Origin: Bacteroidaceae bacterium
Lineage (GTDB): Bacteria; Bacteroidota; Bacteroidia; Bacteroidales; Bacteroidaceae
DNA: 43,205 bases
Direction of reading: 5' to 3'
Assembly (NCBI GenBank): GCA_017554605.1
Contig: JAFZIA010000094.1
Coordinates: 1-43,205, forward strand
The notes below the pieces were generated by a model. The model searched no databases and was not told the origin of the DNA. It saw only the letters and a list, made by a program, of their open reading frames with translations. This document shows positions 17,189 through 26,074 of the stretch, one piece after another. A program made the position numbers and the translations under genes. How positions within the stretch are numbered: position 1 is the stretch's first letter; each line of letters opens with the position of its first letter.

Positions 17189-18232
17189 ATGGAACAGACA
17201 AAGAAGAGACTATTAGGAATGACACTGTCGCAGATAAAAGAGGCTGTGACAGGGATTGGAATGCCCGCATTTACAGCCAAGCAGATTGCCGACTGGATAT
17301 ACTGCAAACGCGTATCCGACATTTCTGAAATGACAAACATATCGCTCAAGAACCGCGAGACGCTCGCGCAGCATTTCGAGACAGGCTTTGCGCCTCCCGT
17401 GGAGGCAATGCGCTCGGTCGACGGTACAATAAAATACCTTTACAGGGTAAACGGGGACAAATTCGTGGAGGCGGTCTATATTCCCGACGGCGACCGTGCC
17501 ACACTGTGCGTATCGTCGCAGGTGGGCTGCAAGATGGGCTGTCTCTTTTGTATGACAGGCAAGCAGCGCTACACAGCCAACCTCACGGCAAACGAGATAC
17601 TGAACCAGATATTTGCCCTGCCCGAGTTTGAGCGCCTCACAAACATCGTGTTTATGGGAATGGGCGAGCCTTGCGACAATCTGACCAACCTGTTGCAGAC
17701 GATTGAGGTACTCACGGCACCGTACGCGACAGCGTGGAGCCCCCACCGCCTGACAGTATCCACCGTGGGCATACGCAGAGGACTCAAGCAACTGCTCGAC
17801 GGAGGCGACTACCATATTGCAGTGAGCCTGCACCACCCCGACCCCTCACGCCGCAGCGAGCTGATGCCTGCCGAGCGCGGATACTCAATTACCGAGGTTG
17901 TTGAGCTCCTGAAGAGATACGACTTCAGCCACCAGCGCCGCCTCACATTCGAGTATATAGTATTCAAGGGGGTGAACGACAGCAACACCGATGCACGCAA
18001 GCTGCTCAAGCTGCTGGAGGAACTCGACTGCCGCATAAACCTCATACGCTACCACGCGATACCCAATGTGCCGCTCGACGGAGTGGACGGTGAGGCGATG
18101 ACACGTCTGCGCGACTACCTCACAGCAAACGGCATATTCACCACCATACGTTCATCGCGCGGCGAGGATATATTTGCGGCCTGCGGAATGCTATCAACCG
18201 TAAAACAGAACCAACAAGAGGACAAACAATAA
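17189..18232 (+). CDS. rlmN: 23S rRNA (adenine2503-C2)-methyltransferase RlmN
   Basis: 347 aa from the ATG at 17189. The open frame reaches back to 17054, but the extra 45 residues are not part of RlmN and cover the promoter. It is a radical-SAM enzyme: the CxxxCxxC cluster is GCKMGCLFCMTGKQRY, preceded by DGDRATLCVSSQVG, and GMGEPCDN and STVGIRRGLKQL are family motifs. The C-terminal catalytic cysteine is in DIFAACGML. RlmN methylates A2503 of 23S rRNA and A37 of some tRNAs. It leads a long plus-strand run, 14 bases before the DUF4837 gene. Confidence 0.95.
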   Translation: MEQTKKRLLGMTLSQIKEAVTGIGMPAFTAKQIADWIYCKRVSDISEMTNISLKNRETLAQHFETGFAPPVEAMRSVDGTIKYLYRVNGDKFVEAVYIPDGDRATLCVSSQVGCKMGCLFCMTGKQRYTANLTANEILNQIFALPEFERLTNIVFMGMGEPCDNLTNLLQTIEVLTAPYATAWSPHRLTVSTVGIRRGLKQLLDGGDYHIAVSLHHPDPSRRSELMPAERGYSITEVVELLKRYDFSHQRRLTFEYIVFKGVNDSNTDARKLLKLLEELDCRINLIRYHAIPNVPLDGVDGEAMTRLRDYLTANGIFTTIRSSRGEDIFAACGMLSTVKQNQQEDKQ

Positions 18233-18246
18233 AAAACAGCATAATT

Positions 18247-19308
18247 ATGAAGAAATTATTAATCCTTGTGACAACTGTGCTGCTCGCAGCCTGCAGCAGC
18301 GACAGCCCCACACTGTTCAAGCCCGCATCGGTGGGACTCCCATACGAAGTGCTTGTAATCTGCGAAAAGGATTTTTGGGAAGCACCTGCCGGAAGAGCGC
18401 TCTTCGACGTGCTCGACACCGACGTTCCCGCCCTGCCGCAGTCGGAGCGTTCGTTCCGAATATCTCAATCGGCACCCGCAGGCTTTACCCGTCTGCTCAA
18501 GAATTTCCGCAACGTGATTGTGGTGGATATTGACAAGAGCCTTTACACACAGACAAAATTCAAGTTCACACGCGACGAGTATGCCACCCCGCAGGTGATT
18601 ATGAAAATACAGTCGCCAAGTGCAAATGATTTCCAGGATTATGTGACCGAGCACGCACAGACAATCATTGACTTCTTCAACTCCACCGAAGCAAACACCG
18701 AGCTCAAGAGAGTGCGCAAGGAGTACAACAGGGAATTCCTCGACAGTATGAAAAGCAAGTTCCAGTGCGAGCTCCTTATCCCTATGGGAATAACAGGCAT
18801 AAAGAGCGGGAAGGACTTCCTGTGGGCGTCGGACATCTCGAACAACAACAGCAGCATAATGAACTTTGTCGTCTACAGCTACCCCTATAAGGGTGCGCAG
18901 GACTTTACGCTCGACAACTTCCTGCACGTGCGCGACTCTGTTATGAAGAAGAATATCCCCGGCGGACGCGAAGGACAATATATGAGCACCGAGCACGAGT
19001 TCGTATCGATGAAAGAGACCGAGTTCCGCGAGCGCTATATGCAGGAGGTACGCGGATTGTGGTCGATGAAGAACGATATGATGGGAGGCCCGTTCGTGTC
19101 GCACAGCGTGGTGGACGAGGTCAACAACCGCGTAATTGTGGTCGAAGCTTTCATATTTGCACCCAGCCGCAAGAAGGGCGACCTTATGCGCAAGCTCGAG
19201 GCATCGCTGTTCTCGTTGCGCCTGCCTGCCGACAGGGCAATCGCCAACAGCGTCCACATTCCCGAGCTCATAGTAGAAGATACAGATACAACAGCAACAA
19301 AAAAGTAA
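18247..19308 (+). CDS. DUF4837 family lipoprotein
   Basis: 353 aa. A lipobox is evident in LLAACSSD, with Cys at residue 16, so the protein is probably a lipoprotein. The body (LPYEVLVICEKDFWEAPAGR, FRISQSAPAGFTRLL, YATPQVIMKIQSPS) matches the Bacteroidetes DUF4837 family, whose function is not known. It lies between rlmN and pdxA with gaps of 14 and 9 bases. Confidence 0.85.
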   Translation: MKKLLILVTTVLLAACSSDSPTLFKPASVGLPYEVLVICEKDFWEAPAGRALFDVLDTDVPALPQSERSFRISQSAPAGFTRLLKNFRNVIVVDIDKSLYTQTKFKFTRDEYATPQVIMKIQSPSANDFQDYVTEHAQTIIDFFNSTEANTELKRVRKEYNREFLDSMKSKFQCELLIPMGITGIKSGKDFLWASDISNNNSSIMNFVVYSYPYKGAQDFTLDNFLHVRDSVMKKNIPGGREGQYMSTEHEFVSMKETEFRERYMQEVRGLWSMKNDMMGGPFVSHSVVDEVNNRVIVVEAFIFAPSRKKGDLMRKLEASLFSLRLPADRAIANSVHIPELIVEDTDTTATKK

Positions 19309-19317
19309 CACGACAAT

Positions 19318-20415
19318 ATGAACGAGATAAAGAAAATACGTGTAGGAATAACACAAGGCGATATAAACGGAATAGGATACGAAGTAATCTTCAAGACCTT
19401 TTCGAACCCCGAGATGTTCGAGATATGTACCCCGGTAGTGTACGGCTCGCCCAAGCTTGCAGCCTATCACCGCAAGGCACTCGACATTGAGATAACCTAC
19501 AATGCAGTGGAGACAGCCGAGGAGATTTGCGACGGCAAGCTCAACATAATAAACTGCAACAGCGACGAGGTGCTCATTGAGCTGGGCACAGCGACAAAGG
19601 ACAGCGGCACAGCAGCCTACCAGGCATTGGAGCGTGCAGTAAAGGACTACCAGGAGGGAGTGTTCGACATTCTTGTAACCTGCCCCATCAACAAAAACAG
19701 CATACAGAACGAGGAGTTCAATTTCCCCGGCCACACAGAGTACCTGCAGGAGCGTCTGGGCAACGGCGACAAGTCGCTTATGATACTGTGCAGCGGCAGC
19801 CTGCGCTTTGCCATTGCAACCTCGCACCTTGCACTGCGCGACGTGCCCGAGGCCATAACCCCCGAGCTTCTGGAGGAGAAACTGAGGATTTTCAACCGCA
19901 GCCTCAAGGAAGACTTCAATATCGACGCGCCCAAGATTGCAGTATTCTCGCTCAACCCCCACGCCGGCGACAACGGCCTGCTGGGCAAGGAGGAGATTGA
20001 GGTTATAAAGCCAACAATAGATAAGATGAGCCGCGAGGGCATATTGTGCTACGGCCCGTTTGGAGCAGACGGCTTTATGGGCAGCGGCAAATACTCGTCG
20101 TTCGACGGAATACTGGCAATGTACCACGACCAGGGACTCACCCCAATGAAGCTCCTTGCAATGAGCGACGGAGTGAACTTTACCGCTGGACTCGAGGCCG
20201 TACGCACCTCGCCCGCACACGGCGTGGCATACGACATTGCCGGAAAGGGATGCGCCGACGAGAACTCCTTCCGTCAGGCGATATATGCAGCGATAGACAT
20301 ATTCCGCAACCGCAGCCGCTACAACTACGCGCGCCGTCACCCGCTGCGCAAGCTCTATTTCGAGAAGCGCGACGACAGCAACCGTCTGAACCTGCAACAG
20401 GAGGACAAGGACTGA
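19318..20415 (+). CDS. pdxA: 4-hydroxythreonine-4-phosphate dehydrogenase PdxA
   Basis: 365 aa. Family motifs: RVGITQGDINGIGYEVIFK, VTCPINKNSIQ, the metal-binding FPGHTEYL, and the C-terminal YHDQGLTPMKLLAM and RTSPAHGVAYDIAGKG. PdxA oxidises 4-phosphohydroxy-L-threonine in the DXP-independent pyridoxal-phosphate route; the product then reacts with deoxyxylulose phosphate through PdxJ. The catalytic His and Asp residues of the metal site are present. No other vitamin B6 gene is nearby, so its place in this operon is not explained by the pathway. Confidence 0.95.
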   Translation: MNEIKKIRVGITQGDINGIGYEVIFKTFSNPEMFEICTPVVYGSPKLAAYHRKALDIEITYNAVETAEEICDGKLNIINCNSDEVLIELGTATKDSGTAAYQALERAVKDYQEGVFDILVTCPINKNSIQNEEFNFPGHTEYLQERLGNGDKSLMILCSGSLRFAIATSHLALRDVPEAITPELLEEKLRIFNRSLKEDFNIDAPKIAVFSLNPHAGDNGLLGKEEIEVIKPTIDKMSREGILCYGPFGADGFMGSGKYSSFDGILAMYHDQGLTPMKLLAMSDGVNFTAGLEAVRTSPAHGVAYDIAGKGCADENSFRQAIYAAIDIFRNRSRYNYARRHPLRKLYFEKRDDSNRLNLQQEDKD

Positions 20416-20439
20416 CAAACACCCCTGCACGGACGCACA

Positions 20440-21138
20440 ATGAAATACGCAATAATCGCAGCAGGCGAAGGCTCACGTCTGGCACAGGAGGGCATCGAAT
20501 ATCCCAAGCCTCTTGTGCCGCTCTTCGGTACACCGCTCATCGAGAGGCTCATAGGCATATTTGCCCGCCACAATGCCCACAGCATAAGCATAGTGATAAA
20601 CGAGAAACAGCCGCAGACGCTCGCGCTACTTGAAAAGCTCGCACAGCACTATCCGCTTAACATCGTGGTAAAGAACACACAAAGCTCAATGCACAGTATG
20701 CACGCTCTTGCACCTTATCTGCGCGGAGGGAAATTCTGCCTCACCACGGTAGACACCATATTCCGCGAGGAGCAGTTTGCCGCATATATCGGAGCATTCG
20801 AGAAGAGCAGTAACGACGGACTGATGGCAGTAACGGAATTCATAGACGACGAAAAGCCGCTATACGTATCGGCCGATGCAGATATGCGCATAACAGGCTT
20901 CCACGATACTGCACCCGATGATGCAAGATACATCTCGGGCGGAATATATGCACTCAACGACGCATCGCTCGACACCCTTGAGCGCTGCATAGTGAGCGGA
21001 CAGTCGCGTATGCGCAATTTCCAGCGCAGCCTGATAAGCGACGGGCTGGTACTCGAGGCCTACCCTCTTGGAAAAATCATAGACATTGACCACGCAGCGG
21101 ACATAAGGACTGCCGAGGAGTTCCTCGGGAGCAAATGA
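20440..21138 (+). CDS. Nucleotidyltransferase (CDP-alcohol/sugar-forming type)
   Basis: 232 aa, single NTP_transferase domain. The N-terminus has the nucleotidyltransferase signature AAGEGSRLAQEGIEYPKPLV, with the PKPLVPLFGTPLIERL motif, followed by TTVDTIFREE, which contains a likely metal-binding Asp. It resembles cytidylyl- and sugar-1-phosphate nucleotidyltransferases that make CDP- or NDP-activated head groups. The next genes, an ATP-grasp protein and a CDP-alcohol phosphatidyltransferase, suggest it makes a CDP-linked polyol or sugar; the substrate is inferred, not seen. The stop overlaps the next ATG by 4 bases. Confidence 0.82.
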   Translation: MKYAIIAAGEGSRLAQEGIEYPKPLVPLFGTPLIERLIGIFARHNAHSISIVINEKQPQTLALLEKLAQHYPLNIVVKNTQSSMHSMHALAPYLRGGKFCLTTVDTIFREEQFAAYIGAFEKSSNDGLMAVTEFIDDEKPLYVSADADMRITGFHDTAPDDARYISGGIYALNDASLDTLERCIVSGQSRMRNFQRSLISDGLVLEAYPLGKIIDIDHAADIRTAEEFLGSK

Positions 21139-21974
21139 GCATTATGAAGACAGCAGCAATAGCACGTAACCCCAGGAATTCGCCCGGAATGTACGGGAAA
21201 GACCGCGCGATACTATGCTCCGTGGCAGATATTTTGAGCAGTAACGGACACAGCGTGCAACTGCTCACCGAAGAGGAATATGCCAAGGAGCACAGCCGTT
21301 TCGACATTATAATAAATATGTCGCGTACCCCCTCGACACTCGAAAAGCTTTGCCTGGCGCAGGCCGGCGGTACTATTGTGGCAAACACCCCGCAGGCTGT
21401 GCGCAACTGCTCGCGGAGAATATTCACGGTGTGCCTGCAAAAGGAGAATATCCCCCAACCGCAACACACCATACTCAACGTGGACGAAGCCCCACCTTGC
21501 GAAGGTTACCCGCTGTGGATAAAAAAGGGCGACGGCTGGTCGGAGCACCCCTCGGACGTATGCTACACAAGCAACCGCGAGGAAGCGGCAGCGGCATTGG
21601 CAAACTTCAAGCGCCGTGGTATAAACGAGGTTCTCATCTGCCGTCACATCGAGGGTGACATTATAAAATTCTACGGCATCGGACAGAAATTCTTCCGTGT
21701 ATGCCGCCCCAACCCCGATGACACGAAGTTCGGGCTAGAAAAGATAAACGGCACACCGCACCACTACCCCATAGACAGCGGGAAGCTGCACGCGGCAGCC
21801 CTTGCGGCAGCACGCTGCACAGGAGTGGAGATATTTGGCGGCGACGCAATAATAACCCCCGAAGGCAATATATACATAATAGACCTGAACGACTTTCCCA
21901 GCTTCTCGGCAGTGCGTGACGAGGCTGCACAAGCAATATATGAACTTATAGTATCAAAGACAAAAGAACAATGA
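21135..21974 (+). CDS. ATP-grasp family protein
   Basis: 279 aa from the ATG at 21135 (a second ATG is at 21144). The centre and C-terminus fit an ATP-grasp fold: YPLWIKKGDGWSEH, EVLICRHIEGDIIKFYGIG, and the metal-binding end GGDAIITPEGNIYIIDLNDF. ATP-grasp enzymes join a carboxylate to an amine, thiol or hydroxyl with ATP. In this cassette it might modify the head group. The substrate is unknown. Overlaps the flanking genes by 4 bases on each side, so the four genes are likely translated together. Confidence 0.75.
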   Translation: MSIMKTAAIARNPRNSPGMYGKDRAILCSVADILSSNGHSVQLLTEEEYAKEHSRFDIIINMSRTPSTLEKLCLAQAGGTIVANTPQAVRNCSRRIFTVCLQKENIPQPQHTILNVDEAPPCEGYPLWIKKGDGWSEHPSDVCYTSNREEAAAALANFKRRGINEVLICRHIEGDIIKFYGIGQKFFRVCRPNPDDTKFGLEKINGTPHHYPIDSGKLHAAALAAARCTGVEIFGGDAIITPEGNIYIIDLNDFPSFSAVRDEAAQAIYELIVSKTKEQ

Positions 21975-22924
21975 ACGCCGAAGAGAAAAAGATGTATCAG
22001 GCATCAATAAAATCGATAGACACCGAAGAATTCATAGACCTGTGGTTCTACCGTCCGCTGGGATTCCGCTGCGCCCTTTTCTTCCGCAAGTACGGCATAC
22101 ACCCCAACGTGATAACCATACTCTCGATATTCCTGGGAGCTGCGGCAGGTATATGCTTCGCGCAGGAAAGCCTGCGCTGGAACATATTGGGAGTACTCCT
22201 GCTTATGTGGGCCAACCTCTACGACAGCACCGACGGACAGCTTGCACGAATAACAGGACAAAAGACCCGCTGGGGACGCATTCTCGACGGCTTTGCCGGC
22301 GATGTATGGTTCTTCTTCATCTATGCGGCAATTGCCGTACGCACCACCTTTGAGCCCATTCCTTTTGCCCCGGGATACAATTGGGGTGTGTTTATATGGA
22401 TACTCTGCTCCTTTGCAGGCTTTTGGGTACACGGCTCGCAATGCCAGCTTGCCGACTACTACCGCAACGTGCACCTATATTTTATGAACGAGCGCAACGG
22501 ACACGAGTTCGACACCTCGGTGGCACAGCAGAAGATTTTTGACACTACACCGTGGCGCGGCAACTTTGCCTGGAAAATCTTCCTGCATTTCTATGTTGCC
22601 TACACAGCCAACCAGGAGCGTATGTCGCCCAAGTTCCAGCAACTGATGACAATTATAAGACAACGCTACGGCAGCAATCCTCCGCAGGAGCTAAGGGAAG
22701 AGTTCCGCAAAGGAAGCCTCCCGCTGATGAAATACACCAACATACTCACCTTCAATTCGCGCTTCATAATGCTGTGGTTCACGATGCTCATAGGAGAAAT
22801 GTGGTTCTACCTGTTCTTTGAGCTTGTAATACTTATGGCAATATTCGCATATATGCGCTACCGCCACGAGTCACTCTCGGCACGTATAACAAAAAAACTG
22901 CAACAGGGCTATGAATACCGTTAA
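21971..22924 (+). CDS. CDP-alcohol phosphatidyltransferase family membrane protein
   Basis: 317 aa. The CDP-alcohol motif is at residues ~78-104: DSTDGQLAR, then eight residues, G-RIL-D-GFAG-D. The family pattern is DxxDGxxARx8GxxxDxxxD; here the last spacer is four residues rather than three. Several membrane helices follow (LGVLLLMWANL, WFFFIYAAIAV, WGVFIWILCSFAGFW, LWFTMLIGEMWFYLFFELVI). Enzymes of this family move a phosphoalcohol from a CDP donor to another alcohol. Here the donor could be the product of the upstream nucleotidyltransferase. Overlaps the HAD gene by 14 bases. Confidence 0.85.
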   Translation: MNAEEKKMYQASIKSIDTEEFIDLWFYRPLGFRCALFFRKYGIHPNVITILSIFLGAAAGICFAQESLRWNILGVLLLMWANLYDSTDGQLARITGQKTRWGRILDGFAGDVWFFFIYAAIAVRTTFEPIPFAPGYNWGVFIWILCSFAGFWVHGSQCQLADYYRNVHLYFMNERNGHEFDTSVAQQKIFDTTPWRGNFAWKIFLHFYVAYTANQERMSPKFQQLMTIIRQRYGSNPPQELREEFRKGSLPLMKYTNILTFNSRFIMLWFTMLIGEMWFYLFFELVILMAIFAYMRYRHESLSARITKKLQQGYEYR

Positions 22925-23603
22925 AGGCATAATATTCGACTACGGAGGCACAATAGACACCAACGGCACACACTGGGCCGAGGTCATTTGGGAGCAGTAT
23001 CAAAGAGCGGGAGTAGAGGTAGACAAAGAGCTTTTCAGGGAAGCATACGTATATGGCGAGAGGACGCTTGCAAAGAAGCGCATCATAGAGCCTTGCGACA
23101 CTTTCCACACGCTGCTGCAAAAGAAAATTGCACTGCACGCCGAGTTTCTTGCAGGCAAAATCTCGCCCGAGAAGCACCAGGCCATTGTCGAAGGCTGCTA
23201 CCAGAAGGTACTCGACACACTGCGCACCACCTGCGGTGTTGTACAGAGGCTGTCGCAGCGCTACCCCCTTGTGCTTGTCACCAATTTCTACGGCAATATG
23301 CCCGTGGTGCTCAGGGAGTTCAATCTGAGCAGCTATTTTCCCAAAATTGTGGAGTCATCGGTTGTGGGTATAAGAAAGCCCGATCCCGCACTATTTGCTC
23401 TTGGAATAGAGGCGCTCGGCCTTCCCGCACAGGAGATTCTTGTGGTGGGCGACTCATACAAGAAGGACATACAGCCCTCGCTGTCGTTGGGCTGCCGCAC
23501 CGCGTGGATAAAAGGCCTATGCTGGGAAGAGGAGACTCCACAGCCCGATGCCCTTCCGCACAGGATAATCTCCTCGATAGAGGAGCTTCTGGATATTCTC
23601 TAA
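22911..23603 (+). CDS. HAD-superfamily hydrolase
   Basis: 230 aa. HAD motifs: I is FDYGGTID, II is VTNFYG, III is the Lys in IRKPDPALF, and IV is VVGDSYKKD. Motif I has Gly where the general acid/base Asp normally stands (DxD becomes DxG), so turnover may be slowed or the protein may act through another residue. A phosphatase at the end of a head-group cassette could remove the phosphate left after the CDP-alcohol transfer, as is known in other polyol-phosphate lipid pathways. Last gene of the four-gene overlapping set. Confidence 0.82.
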   Translation: MNTVKGIIFDYGGTIDTNGTHWAEVIWEQYQRAGVEVDKELFREAYVYGERTLAKKRIIEPCDTFHTLLQKKIALHAEFLAGKISPEKHQAIVEGCYQKVLDTLRTTCGVVQRLSQRYPLVLVTNFYGNMPVVLREFNLSSYFPKIVESSVVGIRKPDPALFALGIEALGLPAQEILVVGDSYKKDIQPSLSLGCRTAWIKGLCWEEETPQPDALPHRIISSIEELLDIL

Positions 23604-23694
23604 AAATAGATCAAAAAAACATCGTCACTCCTGTAACAAAAGGGGCTTTCCTACGTCATATAGGTGGACAGAGTAAAAAACAACACAGGCAAAA

Positions 23695-24180
23695 GTGACA
23701 CACGAAGAATTCAAGAAACAGTTCCTACCGCTTCAGCAACAGCTTTATCGGGATGCGTACCGTATGCTATGCGATAGCTTCGAGGCCGAAGATGCGCTGC
23801 AGAACCTCTATCTGAAGCTATGGGAGCAGAAAGAGAGCCTCGACACTCTTGCCAACCCCCTTTCATACTGCCGCACACTGCTGCGCAACATCTGCATAGA
23901 CCGCTGGCGGGCAATAAGAGCAAAAGGAAGCGACCCGCTGACAGACATTGAACAGATACAATTGCCCTCTCCACCCGGCATAGAAGCCAAAGAGACAAAA
24001 GAATTCATCGCACACTTCCTCAGCAGCCTTCCGCAACAGCACAGGAGGATTATGCAAATGACGATGGACGGAACGAGCATCGAAGAGATTGGGAAGATAA
24101 CCGGACTAACACAAGGCAATATACGTGTAATAGTATCGCGGGTGCGCAAGAAATTCAGGGAATATTACAATAATATATAA
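23695..24180 (+). CDS. ECF-type RNA polymerase sigma factor
   Basis: 161 aa, beginning with a GTG codon. Region 2 is YRDAYRMLCDSFEAEDALQN (residues ~18-37) and continues through LYLKLWEQ and ICIDRWR; region 4 (~105-155) is LPQQHRRIMQMTMDGTSIEE, followed by a helix-turn-helix TQGNIRVIVSRVRKKFREYY. There is no region 3, typical of the extracytoplasmic-function class. It is followed at 15 bases by an anti-sigma-like membrane protein and then by secreted protein genes, which it may regulate. The 91-base gap before it may hold its own promoter, but no clear box was found. Confidence 0.9.
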   Translation: MTHEEFKKQFLPLQQQLYRDAYRMLCDSFEAEDALQNLYLKLWEQKESLDTLANPLSYCRTLLRNICIDRWRAIRAKGSDPLTDIEQIQLPSPPGIEAKETKEFIAHFLSSLPQQHRRIMQMTMDGTSIEEIGKITGLTQGNIRVIVSRVRKKFREYYNNI

Positions 24181-24195
24181 TAAGGAGTTTGAACA

Positions 24196-24738
24196 ATGGA
24201 AGAAAAAGAGTTAACAAGAATGATTGAGGGCTTTTTCGAAGCTACACTCACTCCCGAGGAAGAGCATCGGCTGTGCAGCTATCTGCGCAACAACGATGTA
24301 CCGGTTTCGCTCCTAAAAGACAAAGAGCTTGTGCTGAGCCTTTGCAACGAGCCACAAGAGTGCCCCGCAATGCCTGCCGGTGCAGCCGAAAGACTGGAGG
24401 CGATGCTCGACGGCGCACAATCGCAGGCCGGCAAGAAGAAAGCCACGAAAAGGAAGAAAGCACCCTCGATACTATGGTACGCTGCAACAATGGCAGCAGC
24501 CTGCATTACTGCGATGGTACTCTTTTACAATGGCAGTGACTCTAAGCAAGGCAACGGGACTGTACTATATGAAGCATACGAGAGAGACACTTACAGCACC
24601 CCACAGGAGGCTATGCAATGTATGCAGGCTGTACTTGGCGACCTCAAGCTATCGGCAAACAACACACAAAGGAATATAAAAGCCGTGTCGGCAGGCCTTA
24701 AACAGTCGACATTCATACACTGCTATTTCAACAGATAA
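24196..24738 (+). CDS. Anti-sigma-factor-like membrane protein
   Basis: 180 aa. The N-terminal ~85 residues are acidic and helical (MEEKELTRMIEGFFEATLTP), as expected of a cytoplasmic sigma-binding part. A lysine-rich stretch is followed by one membrane helix near residues 96-114 (ILWYAATMAAACITAMVLFY) and a ~65-residue periplasmic tail. The position directly after an ECF sigma gene supports an anti-sigma role; no conserved sequence motif confirms it. Confidence 0.6.
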   Translation: MEEKELTRMIEGFFEATLTPEEEHRLCSYLRNNDVPVSLLKDKELVLSLCNEPQECPAMPAGAAERLEAMLDGAQSQAGKKKATKRKKAPSILWYAATMAAACITAMVLFYNGSDSKQGNGTVLYEAYERDTYSTPQEAMQCMQAVLGDLKLSANNTQRNIKAVSAGLKQSTFIHCYFNR

Positions 24739-24750
24739 AAAACATACACT

Positions 24751-25278
24751 ATGAGACAAAATATTTTTGTAACCGCACTGCTACTGTTTGTGCTATGCAT
24801 TGCCGCTCCGTCGACAGCGCAGGAGACTGCAGGAAACGGTAAGAGCGAAGCCGAGAAGACAATACAACAGGCCGCACGCATACGCTCAAACGAAATAAAC
24901 TATGCATACATCTCGCTCAATATGCTCAAGCAGATGCTACCCATTGCCAACATTGCAGACAACGAGGCAAAACAGATATTCGGCAAGATGAAGAGCATAC
25001 GCCGCTTCTGCACCACCGGCGGACAGGGCTACAGGCAGCTCTACCAGGCTATGCAGCCATTCCTGCAGGAGGAGGACAACGTGATGGGACTCGAACTTAT
25101 GGCTCTGACACGAGAGGACGGAATGCTCTCCGTGGTGTACAGCAACGACAATAACCTGCTCGTGATAAACGACTGCGGCAACAACACACTCACAGTGGTG
25201 TTCATCGTGGGACTGCCCTACAGCGCATTCAAGATACTAAACGAAGGGGAGTTCAGCCTCGACTTTGATTTATTCTAA
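24751..25278 (+). CDS. Secreted DUF4252-like protein
   Basis: 175 aa with a signal peptide at 1-24 (ITALLLFVLCIAAPSTAQE-like hydrophobic core, cut after TAQ). The body (ISLNMLKQMLPI, NEAKQIFGKMKSIRRFC, EEDNVMGLELMALTREDGML, and a Val-rich end) resembles DUF4252 proteins that often follow ECF sigma genes in Bacteroidetes. Function unknown. Lies 12 bases after the anti-sigma-like gene. Confidence 0.6.
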   Translation: MRQNIFVTALLLFVLCIAAPSTAQETAGNGKSEAEKTIQQAARIRSNEINYAYISLNMLKQMLPIANIADNEAKQIFGKMKSIRRFCTTGGQGYRQLYQAMQPFLQEEDNVMGLELMALTREDGMLSVVYSNDNNLLVINDCGNNTLTVVFIVGLPYSAFKILNEGEFSLDFDLF

Positions 25279-25299
25279 CCCTAAGAGACAAACTACAAT

Positions 25300-26028
25300 A
25301 TGAAAAAGATATTTGCAATGGCAGTGCTTGCGGCACTTACACTATGCACTGCAACAGCCCAGGAAAACAGCATAAGGATATTGCTCGACGAACTTGCACA
25401 GCTCAACGGCGAGGACGTAGAATACGAACTTGTGAGCGACTCTATGATAAACGGCTTTATAGACCAGATTGAGGCAATGACGGCCACAGACAGCGGACAC
25501 AAGCTGTTCATCACCGAATATGCGACAATAAGTTCCACCACGTCACAAGGATACTCACAAATATGCAACATACTCGACAAATACGATGTTAGCGCTACCG
25601 AAGAACTCTTTGGGATACCGCTGATAAACAACGTGCGTGCCGAAGGAGAGCAGCAGATAATATTTGCAGACAGCGAGCACTCGCTCATCATAACCGAAGA
25701 CTTTGACCAACAGCACGTGTTCATCGCATACACCAACGGAAACATTATCAATTTTTCGCAAACCGCATTGCTAATGATGCTGAATGCCATTGGCGGAAAT
25801 TTAATAGACAATTTTATTCTAACAGAAGACGTAAGAGCCGAGACCGTAGAATTTTCTTCACGACCTGCAAAACAAGCAAAGCCAAGCAATCAATCGTCAC
25901 AAACAAACAGTGCAATACGCATTAACAGGAACACTCAACAGAAGAGTGGCGAAGTGCGTCCAAAGACACCGGCCGTAGACAAGGAAAAGAGCCGGCAGGT
26001 TATGCCCAAGAGTTCACCCAAAAAGTAA
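25300..26028 (+). CDS. Secreted protein of unknown function, basic C-terminal tail
   Basis: 242 aa, signal peptide at ~1-20 (MKKIFAMAVLAALTLCTATAQ). The middle (residues 30-180) has the same general length and Met/Ile/Thr-rich style as the DUF4252-like neighbour and may be a divergent relative; this is only a resemblance. The last ~60 residues are Lys, Gln, Pro and Ser rich (RPAKQAKPSNQSSQTNSAIR), probably disordered. Not recognised as a known family. Confidence 0.55.
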   Translation: MKKIFAMAVLAALTLCTATAQENSIRILLDELAQLNGEDVEYELVSDSMINGFIDQIEAMTATDSGHKLFITEYATISSTTSQGYSQICNILDKYDVSATEELFGIPLINNVRAEGEQQIIFADSEHSLIITEDFDQQHVFIAYTNGNIINFSQTALLMMLNAIGGNLIDNFILTEDVRAETVEFSSRPAKQAKPSNQSSQTNSAIRINRNTQQKSGEVRPKTPAVDKEKSRQVMPKSSPKK

Positions 26029-26074
26029 CAGCATAAAATCAGAAAGATAACAATAACTGAAAAACAATACAACT

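Noticed and set aside
18259-20430. A 723-aa minus-strand open frame opposite the DUF4837 gene and pdxA
   Set aside because: It lies antisense to two well-supported genes and has a Cys/Val/Tyr-rich composition typical of a shadow frame.
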